A stretch of DNA of 64,000 nucleotides, taken from positions 496,001-560,000 of the forward strand of contig NZ_DASZBH010000016.1 in the NCBI RefSeq assembly GCF_035944355.1, written 5' to 3'. The notes under the pieces are model-generated. The model was not told the DNA's origin and did no database searches. It saw only the letters and a list, made by a program, of their open reading frames with translations. The DNA is from Frateuria_A sp035944355. GTDB lineage: Bacteria > Pseudomonadota > Gammaproteobacteria > Xanthomonadales > Rhodanobacteraceae. Below, one piece after another: positions 58,240-64,000 of the stretch. A program made the position numbers and the translations under genes. Each line of letters opens with the position of its first letter. The stretch's first letter is position 1.

Positions 58240-59298
58240 GTGGGTCTCTTTACACCCAAGAAGCCGCCGCTGATCGGCGTCGACATCAGTTCGACCGCGG
58301 TCAAGCTGCTGCAGCTGAGCCAGGCCGGTGGCCGATACCGCGTGGAACACTACGCTGTCGAGCCGCTGCCCCCCAACGCCGTGGTCGAGAAGAACATCGT
58401 CGAGGTCGAGGCGGTGGGCGAGGCGATCCGTCGTGCGCTCGCGCGTTCGGGCTCCAAGCTCAAGCACGCGTCCGCCGCCGTCGCCGGATCGGCCGTGATC
58501 ACCCGCATCGTGCCCATGTCGGCCGATCTGTCCGAGGAAGACCTCGAAGGGCAGATCCAGGTCGAGGCCAACCAGTACATCCCCTACCCGATCGACGAAG
58601 TCAGCCTCGACTTCGAGGTGCTGGGCCCGGTCCGGGACAACCCGGACATGAACAACGTGCTGCTGGCCGCCTCGCGAACCGAGAACGTGGATATGCGCGT
58701 GGCCGCGCTGGACCTGGGCGGCCTGACCGCGCGGGTGGTCGACGTGGAGGCGTTCGCGATGGAGAACGCCTTCGCCATGCTGGTCGACCAGCTCAACGTC
58801 GGCCGCGATGCGCTGGTCGCCGTGGTCGACATCGGCGCCACCATGACCACGCTGTCGGTGCTGCGCCATCAGCGCACGATCTACTCGCGCGAGCAGGTGT
58901 TCGGCGGCAAGCAGCTGACCGACGAGATCATGCGCCGCTACGGCCTCTCCTACGAGGAGGCCGGACGCGCCAAGCGCAAGGGCGGCCTGCCCGAGTCGTA
59001 CGAGGCGGAGGCGCTGGAACCGTTCAAGGAGGCGCTGATCCAGCAGATCAGCCGCCTGCTGCAGTTCTTCTTCGCCGGCAGCGAGTACAGCAAGGTCGAC
59101 CAGGTGGTGCTGGCCGGCGGCTGCGCCTCGATCGAAGGACTCTGCCCGATGCTGGAGGAGCAGCTCGGCGTGCCGTGCATGGTGGCCAACCCGCTGGCGC
59201 GCATGTCGCTGGCGCCCAAGGTGCAGGCGCAGTCGCTGGCGCAGGACGCCCCGGCGCTGATGATCGCCGTCGGCCTGGCGCTCAGGAGTTTCGACTGA
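58240..59298 (+). CDS. pilM: Type IV pilus inner-membrane platform protein PilM
   Basis: A 352-residue actin-like cytoplasmic protein that binds the PilN N-terminus. ATP-fold marks: IGVDISSTAVKLLQLS, AVVDIGATMTTLSVL, VFGGKQLTDEI and VVLAGGCASIEGL. QIQVEANQYIPYPIDEVSLD is near-invariant. GTG 58240 gives MGLFTPKKPPLIGVD with AAGGGGG upstream; it matches Pseudomonas PilM. It overlaps pilN by one base (TGATG). Confidence 0.96.
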   Translation: MGLFTPKKPPLIGVDISSTAVKLLQLSQAGGRYRVEHYAVEPLPPNAVVEKNIVEVEAVGEAIRRALARSGSKLKHASAAVAGSAVITRIVPMSADLSEEDLEGQIQVEANQYIPYPIDEVSLDFEVLGPVRDNPDMNNVLLAASRTENVDMRVAALDLGGLTARVVDVEAFAMENAFAMLVDQLNVGRDALVAVVDIGATMTTLSVLRHQRTIYSREQVFGGKQLTDEIMRRYGLSYEEAGRAKRKGGLPESYEAEALEPFKEALIQQISRLLQFFFAGSEYSKVDQVVLAGGCASIEGLCPMLEEQLGVPCMVANPLARMSLAPKVQAQSLAQDAPALMIAVGLALRSFD

Positions 59299-59948
59299 TG
59301 GCACACATCAACCTCCTTCCCTGGCGCGCCGAACGGCGCAAGCAGCGCGAACGGGAATTCTTCATGCAGCTGGGCGCCGCCTTCGTGGCGGCGCTGTTGG
59401 TGCTATTCCTGTGGTCGTTCTGGATGAGCCTGCGCATCGACAACCAGAACGAGCGCAACGCCTACCTGCAGGGCGAGATCAAACAGCTGGACGAGCGCAT
59501 CGCCAAGATCAAGGACCTCGAGAAGGTCCGCCAGCGCCTGCTCGCCCGCAAGCAGATCATCGAGCAGTTGCAGGCCAACCGCTCGCAGATGGTCCATCTG
59601 TTCGACGAACTGGTGAAGACGATCCCCTCCAGCGTGCGCCTGACCAGCATGAACCAGAACGGCGGCTCCATGGTGCTCCATGGCGTGGCCCAGTCCAACG
59701 CCAGCGTGGCCGAGTACATGCGCAGCCTCGACGCTTCGCCCTGGATGGGCGGCGCCGATCTGGAGAAGACCCAGATCACCTACCGCACCGGGCGCATGCC
59801 CTACACCTTCGGGCTCAACGTGAAGCTCAGCGAACCCAGCACCGAAGAGGCTGGCAAGACGCCCGTGCTGCTGCAGGGCAATCCGGCACCCGCGGCGCCG
59901 GCATCCACTGCCGCACACGCGGCCGTCAGCGGGGGGGCGCGCAAATGA
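59298..59948 (+). CDS. pilN: Type IV pilus assembly protein PilN
   Basis: A 216-residue bitopic protein. The N-terminal INLLPWRAERRKQRERE is the PilM-binding motif, then one membrane helix (about 27-45), a coiled coil and a periplasmic ferredoxin-like domain. The last 25 residues are Ala/Pro-rich. It pairs with PilO. It overlaps pilO by four bases. Confidence 0.95.
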   Translation: MAHINLLPWRAERRKQREREFFMQLGAAFVAALLVLFLWSFWMSLRIDNQNERNAYLQGEIKQLDERIAKIKDLEKVRQRLLARKQIIEQLQANRSQMVHLFDELVKTIPSSVRLTSMNQNGGSMVLHGVAQSNASVAEYMRSLDASPWMGGADLEKTQITYRTGRMPYTFGLNVKLSEPSTEEAGKTPVLLQGNPAPAAPASTAAHAAVSGGARK

Positions 59949-60607
59949 AGTTCTTCGACGAACTGCGCAATCTCGACCGCAACAACATCGGTGGCTGGTC
60001 CAAATCGATCAAGATCTTCTTCACCGCCCTGGTGTTCCTGGCGGTGATGGGCCTGGGCTGGTACCTGCACGTCAGCGACCAGCAGGATTCGCTCCAGCAA
60101 CTGGCCTCGAAAGAGGAATCGCTCAAGCAGGAGTTCTCCCAGAAGCAGGCCAAGTCGGTCAACCTGGAGGCACTGCAGCAGCAACTGGACGAGATGCAGG
60201 ACATGCTGCGCCAGCTGCTGCGCCAGCTGCCGAGCAAGACCGAGATGCCCGAACTGCTGGTGGACATCTCACAGACGGCGCTGTCCTCCGGGCTGGAGAT
60301 CCAGAGCTTCGACCCGGGCGGCGAGCAGCCCAAGGAGTTCTACGCGGAGAAGCCGATCAGCCTGAAGATGGTCGGCACCTACCACCAGTTCGGCAATTTC
60401 ATCAGCGGCGTCGCTTCGCTGCCGCGGGTGGTGATCCTCACCATGCATGACGTCTCGTTGACGACACAGTCGCCGATCGGCGCCAACGGCGAGCCGCCAC
60501 CGGGCGGGTTGCTGGTGTTGCAGGGCACGGTCAAGACCTACCGTTACCTGGAAGACGAGGAAAGCGCCGAGAGCAAGACCGACGCCAAGGCGAGGGGGCG
60601 CAAATGA
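59945..60607 (+). CDS. pilO: Type IV pilus assembly protein PilO
   Basis: A 220-residue bitopic protein: a short cytoplasmic start (FFDELRNLDRNNIGGW), a membrane helix (about 25-43), a coiled coil rich in Gln (LQQLASKEESLKQEFSQKQA) and the periplasmic domain with LLVDISQTALSSGLEIQSF. It forms the alignment complex with PilN and PilP. It overlaps pilP (ATGA). Confidence 0.95.
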   Translation: MKFFDELRNLDRNNIGGWSKSIKIFFTALVFLAVMGLGWYLHVSDQQDSLQQLASKEESLKQEFSQKQAKSVNLEALQQQLDEMQDMLRQLLRQLPSKTEMPELLVDISQTALSSGLEIQSFDPGGEQPKEFYAEKPISLKMVGTYHQFGNFISGVASLPRVVILTMHDVSLTTQSPIGANGEPPPGGLLVLQGTVKTYRYLEDEESAESKTDAKARGRK

Positions 60608-61146
60608 GCAGGTTCGCTGTGACCAGGCCCGCCCACGTGGCGCGGCTGCTGTTGATGCTCGCCGCCTTGCTCGTGCTGGCCGGCTGCACCCGCGGCATGT
60701 CGGATCTGCGTGATTGGGTGAACCAGGAAAAGAGCAAGAAGGGCGCGCCGATTCCTCCGCTGCCGGTCATCAAGACGTTCGAGACCTTCCAGTACTCCGA
60801 CGACGGCAAGCGCGATCCGTTCAGCGCGAGCGCGGCCGAGCTGCAGCCCACCGCGTCCGCCAGCGGCCCGCGCCCGGACGAGGGCCGGCCCAAGCAGCCA
60901 CTGGAAATGTTCGCGCTGGACAGCCTCAGGATGGTCGGCACGGTCGGCCTCGGTGCGGGCATGGAAGCGCTGGTGAAGGACCCCGGTGGCGTGATCCATC
61001 GCGTCCATCGCAATGAATACATGGGGCAGAACTACGGCCGGGTCACCGCCATCGCGGAAGACCACGTCGACCTGGTCGAACTGGTTTCCAATGGCAATGG
61101 CGGCTGGATGGAACGTTCGGCCAGCATCGGGCTCGGCGAGAAATGA
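60604..61146 (+). CDS. pilP: Type IV pilus lipoprotein PilP
   Basis: A 180-residue inner-membrane lipoprotein with lipobox LVLAGC near residue 28. An unstructured linker with RDPF (YSDDGKRDPFSAS) leads to the beta-domain LDSLRMVGTVGL ... NYGRVTAIAEDHVDLVELV, which docks onto PilQ N0. It overlaps pilQ by four bases. Confidence 0.95.
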   Translation: MSRFAVTRPAHVARLLLMLAALLVLAGCTRGMSDLRDWVNQEKSKKGAPIPPLPVIKTFETFQYSDDGKRDPFSASAAELQPTASASGPRPDEGRPKQPLEMFALDSLRMVGTVGLGAGMEALVKDPGGVIHRVHRNEYMGQNYGRVTAIAEDHVDLVELVSNGNGGWMERSASIGLGEK

Positions 61147-63443
61147 ACACAGGGGCTGACGCAATGAGCAACCACATCCAACCTGTCCGGGGCCGAGCCA
61201 TGCGCCATGCACGCCGATGCCTGATGACGTGCCTGCTGATCGTCGCGGCCGCATGGGCTGGCGACGCCCTGGCAGCCGCCAACACGCTCAAGGGGATCAG
61301 CTACGACACGCTGCCTGGCGGCGCCGTCGAACTGCACCTGAATTTCGCGGGCGGTCCGCCGCAGCCGCGTATCTTCACCACCGGCAACCCACCGCGCATC
61401 GCGGTGGATTTTGCCGACACCGACAACAGCGCGCCGCGCCATGTCGACATCGGCAAGGGCTCGACCTCGGGCGTTTCGGCGGTTTCCGCCGGCGGGCGCA
61501 CCCGCGTCGTGGTCGAGCTGATGCGCGAGGCCTCCTACCGCACGCGTGTGGACGGCAACGACCTGGTGCTGACGGTCAACAACGGCAGCGACGCGCAGAC
61601 CACGACCACCGCCTCGACCATCGATCCGACCAAGGCGCTGCCTTCGGCCATGGGCGGCCCCACGGTCTCCGGCATCGACTTCCGCCGCGGTCCCAAGGGC
61701 GAAGGCCGCGTACTGGTCAACTTCAGCGGCGCCGGCGCCAATGCCGACATGCGCCGCGAAGGCGACAAGCTGGTCGTCAAGCTAAGTCACGTCACCCTGC
61801 CGGCAGCTCAGGCGCAGCGCCTGGACGTGCTGGACTTCGCCACGCCGGTGCAGACGATCAATACCCGCGCAGGCATGGGCGGCGGGGCGACCATGGAGAT
61901 CACCTTCAAGGGCAACGTGGAGACCTCCTCCTACCAGACCGCCGACCAGTTCGTGGTCGAGGTCGCGCCCAAGAAGGCCGCCGCCGCAGGCGACGGCGCC
62001 CTGACCAAGGGCGAGCCGCCGGTCTACAGTGGCAATCGCGTCACCTTCAACTTCCAGGACATCCCCGTGCGCTCGGTGCTGCAGCTGCTGGCCGAGTACT
62101 CGGGGCAGAACCTGGTCGCCTCCGACAGCGTCCAGGGCAACATCACCCTGCGCCTGTCCAACGTGCCCTGGGATCAGGTGCTGGACGTGATCCTGCGCGC
62201 CAAGGGCCTGGACAAGCGCCGTGACGGCAACGTCATCTGGATCGCGCCGCAGCAGGAACTGGCCGCCTACGAACAGAACCTGGCCGAGGCCCGCCTGAAG
62301 GCCGAGGACACCGCGCAACTGGTCACCGACTACATCCCGATCAGCTACGGCAAGGCTTCGGACATCGCCCAGCTGCTCACCAGCGGCAGCAAGAGCGGCG
62401 GTGGCGGCGGCGGTGCCGGCGGTGGTACCCGCGGCTTCCTGTCGCCGCGCGGCAGTGTGTCCTTCGACGAGCGCACCAACACCCTGCTGCTCAACGAAAC
62501 GCCCGACAAGATCCGCGAGCTGCGCCAACTGATCAGCGTGCTCGACCGCCCGGTCCAGCAGGTGCTGATCGAATCGCGCATCGTGGTGGCGACCGATGAT
62601 TTCACCCGCGAACTGGGCGTCAAATGGGGCGTGCAGGCGACCCACACCACTTCGGGCGGGCACGTCATCAGCACCAGCCCGAACGGCGGGGCCAACGGTG
62701 CGGCCGACCTGGGCATCAACACCAGCAACGTGCAGAACAAGTACGCGCAGGACCTGCGTGACTGGGTCGCCGGCGGTCAGCAGGGCCCGCAGCCGCGGCC
62801 GGGCGCGATCACCTACCAGACCGGCAATAGCGGCTTCAATGTCAACCTGCCGGTCAGCGGTCCCAGCGGCAGCTTCGGCCTCGCCATCCTGGGCGCCAAC
62901 TACCTGGTCGACCTGGAGCTCTCCGCGGCCCAGACCGAGGGTCGTGGCGAGGTGATCTCCAGCCCGCGCGTGATCACGGCCAACCAGCAGGAGGCGGTGA
63001 TCCGCCAGGGCCAGCAGATCGGCTACGTGACCTACCAGAACAGCGCGACCGGCGCCGCCGGCAGCGGCACCGCCACGGTGCAGTTCAAGGACGCCGTGCT
63101 GGAGCTGCGCGTGACGCCCACGATCACCGCGGACAGCCGTGTGTACCTGAAGATCAACGTCAAGAAGGATGCGCTGGCCAAGTTCATCGACGCGCCGGGC
63201 AGTGGCCAGGTGCCGCAGATCGACACCCGCGAGATCAACACCTCGGTGCTCGTGGACAACGGCCAGACCGTCGTGCTCGGCGGCATCTACGAGATCACCA
63301 AGGCCAACAGCACTTCCAAGGTGCCGGGCCTGGGCGACATTCCGGGGCTCGGCGTGCTGTTCCGCTCGACGACGCGCAGCAACAGCAAGGCCGAGTTGCT
63401 GATCTTCGTCACGCCACGCATCCTGAGCGAGACCTTGCAGTAA
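61143..63443 (+). CDS. pilQ: Type IV pilus secretin PilQ
   Basis: A 766-residue outer-membrane secretin. Signal peptide (LMTCLLIVAAAWAGDALAA), two AMIN domains (about 45-130 and 175-260) for peptidoglycan binding, N0 (FQDIPVRSVLQLLAEYSG), N1 with a Gly-rich insert (SGGGGGGAGGGTRG, about 418-431), then the secretin domain with VQQVLIESRIV and PVLGDIPGLGVLF-type GLGDIPGLGVLFRS. ATG 61143 is coupled to pilP; 61164 and 61200 are alternatives. It ends the operon with a hairpin at 63464. Confidence 0.95.
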   Translation: MNTGADAMSNHIQPVRGRAMRHARRCLMTCLLIVAAAWAGDALAAANTLKGISYDTLPGGAVELHLNFAGGPPQPRIFTTGNPPRIAVDFADTDNSAPRHVDIGKGSTSGVSAVSAGGRTRVVVELMREASYRTRVDGNDLVLTVNNGSDAQTTTTASTIDPTKALPSAMGGPTVSGIDFRRGPKGEGRVLVNFSGAGANADMRREGDKLVVKLSHVTLPAAQAQRLDVLDFATPVQTINTRAGMGGGATMEITFKGNVETSSYQTADQFVVEVAPKKAAAAGDGALTKGEPPVYSGNRVTFNFQDIPVRSVLQLLAEYSGQNLVASDSVQGNITLRLSNVPWDQVLDVILRAKGLDKRRDGNVIWIAPQQELAAYEQNLAEARLKAEDTAQLVTDYIPISYGKASDIAQLLTSGSKSGGGGGGAGGGTRGFLSPRGSVSFDERTNTLLLNETPDKIRELRQLISVLDRPVQQVLIESRIVVATDDFTRELGVKWGVQATHTTSGGHVISTSPNGGANGAADLGINTSNVQNKYAQDLRDWVAGGQQGPQPRPGAITYQTGNSGFNVNLPVSGPSGSFGLAILGANYLVDLELSAAQTEGRGEVISSPRVITANQQEAVIRQGQQIGYVTYQNSATGAAGSGTATVQFKDAVLELRVTPTITADSRVYLKINVKKDALAKFIDAPGSGQVPQIDTREINTSVLVDNGQTVVLGGIYEITKANSTSKVPGLGDIPGLGVLFRSTTRSNSKAELLIFVTPRILSETLQ

Positions 63444-63463
63444 GCCGATCGCGATGCAGTACG

Positions 63464-63495
63464 GGAAGGGCGGCCTCGGCCGCCCTTCCTGTTTT
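63464..63495 (+). terminator. Terminator of the pil operon
   Basis: GGAAGGGCGGCC pairs perfectly with GGCCGCCCTTCC, followed by TGTTTT. Confidence 0.88.
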
Positions 63496-63615
63496 CAGGC
63501 CCGCAGAATTTTTTTCCGGCCGCATGCAATCCGGCACACGTGGGCCCTCCACCCGCGCCCGTAAACTTCCGGCCGTTGCCGCGGTCATTACCGCGTTACT
63601 CCTTACGGACCGCCG

Positions 63616-64000
63616 ATGGATACTCCGCATACCGCTCCGCCGAACCGCCTGCAGCAAGCCTTCGCGCACCTGCGTGAAGAACTGCAGCGCGACGTGATCG
63701 GCCAGCCGCACCTGATCGAATGCCTGCTGATCGCCCTGCTGGCCGACGGCCACCTGCTCGTCGAAGGCGCGCCGGGCCTGGCCAAGACCACGGCGGTGAA
63801 GGCGCTGGCCGCGCGCATCGAGGCGGACTTCCACCGCGTGCAGTTCACCCCCGACCTGCTGCCGGCCGATCTGACCGGCACCGACGTGTTCCGTCCGCAG
63901 GCGGGCAGCTTCGAATTCGAGCGCGGTCCGCTGTTCCACAACATCGTGCTGGCCGACGAGATCAACCGCGCGCCGGCCAAGGTGCAGTCGGCGCTGCTGG
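63616..64000 (+). CDS. MoxR-family AAA ATPase, N-terminal part
   Basis: The gene runs off the window; 128 residues are visible. IGQPHLIECLLIALLADGHL is the usual start, Walker A is EGAPGLAKTT, LPADLTGTDVF is the MoxR-specific loop and Walker B is VLADEINRAPAKVQSALL. MoxR proteins act as chaperones for VWA/metal-binding partners, normally encoded just downstream (DUF58, VWA). ATG 63616 is well placed after the pil terminator. Confidence 0.93.
   Translation, partial: MDTPHTAPPNRLQQAFAHLREELQRDVIGQPHLIECLLIALLADGHLLVEGAPGLAKTTAVKALAARIEADFHRVQFTPDLLPADLTGTDVFRPQAGSFEFERGPLFHNIVLADEINRAPAKVQSALL

Noticed and set aside
62398..62440. Gly-rich repetitive stretch in pilQ
   Set aside because: A flexible insert in the N1 domain region, in frame and common in secretins; not a separate repeat element or frameshift.

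Overview
The window is about 68-70% GC chromosomal DNA from a gammaproteobacterium of the order Xanthomonadales. The closest match I can argue for is the Rhodanobacteraceae (Rhodanobacter, Dyella, Luteibacter or Frateuria type). The argument rests on a Clp-like CRP protein beside speD and coq7, a TIGR02449 gene beside zapA and 6S RNA, a yicC/gmk/rpoZ/spoT/ridA/recG neighbourhood, and Xanthomonas-like sequences for TrpD, SpeD, PepP and PilM. I see no prophage, integrase, IS element or CRISPR array. Almost everything is core chromosome.

Layout. 1-716: tail of a DAO-type oxidoreductase, then two gene remnants joined at about 574-578. 713-4740: a sigma-like orphan divergent from trpG-trpD-trpC and a HAD phosphatase. 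4800-9680: a MarR-GNAT regulator, clp, speD, coq7 and a GlcF-like Fe-S protein. 9720-13040: rplM-rpsI, tRNA-Gln and a ClC channel. 13041-17641: rpiA, an EVE protein, 5-FTHF cyclo-ligase, 6S RNA, zapA, a ZapB-like protein, ygfB and pepP. 17801-21581: a bd-type oxidase and prolidase. 21679-30323: a duplicated (DUF1631 + PilZ) pair below hemW-rdgB-rph, with yicC divergent.

30573-40723 is the most distinctive part. An ECF sigma factor and its ChrR-type zinc anti-sigma factor are divergent from an eight-gene, almost fully overlapping lipid operon. That operon encodes a desaturase, an FAD oxidoreductase, DUF1365, a Cfa synthase, DUF2878, DUF1295, a second Cfa-like methyltransferase and a lipocalin. 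A photolyase converges on chrR. I find the same promoter layout (ATCC, 16 nt, CGTA) in front of the sigma gene, the lipid operon and the photolyase. This suggests one regulon answering singlet oxygen or a related photo-oxidative stress.

40966-52697: gmk, the complete mlaFEDCB operon (with a doubled MCE domain in MlaD) convergent with mlaA, then rpoZ, spoT, a broken isochorismatase-family gene, ridA, recG and a nucleoside hydrolase. 52836-64000: rpmE2 (type B L31), gltA, an unrecognised protein, PBP1A, pilMNOPQ and the start of a MoxR ATPase gene.

Themes are envelope lipid upkeep (Mla, cyclopropane or furan-type lipid editing, lipocalin), oxidative and photo-stress, respiration, c-di-GMP effectors and type IV pili.
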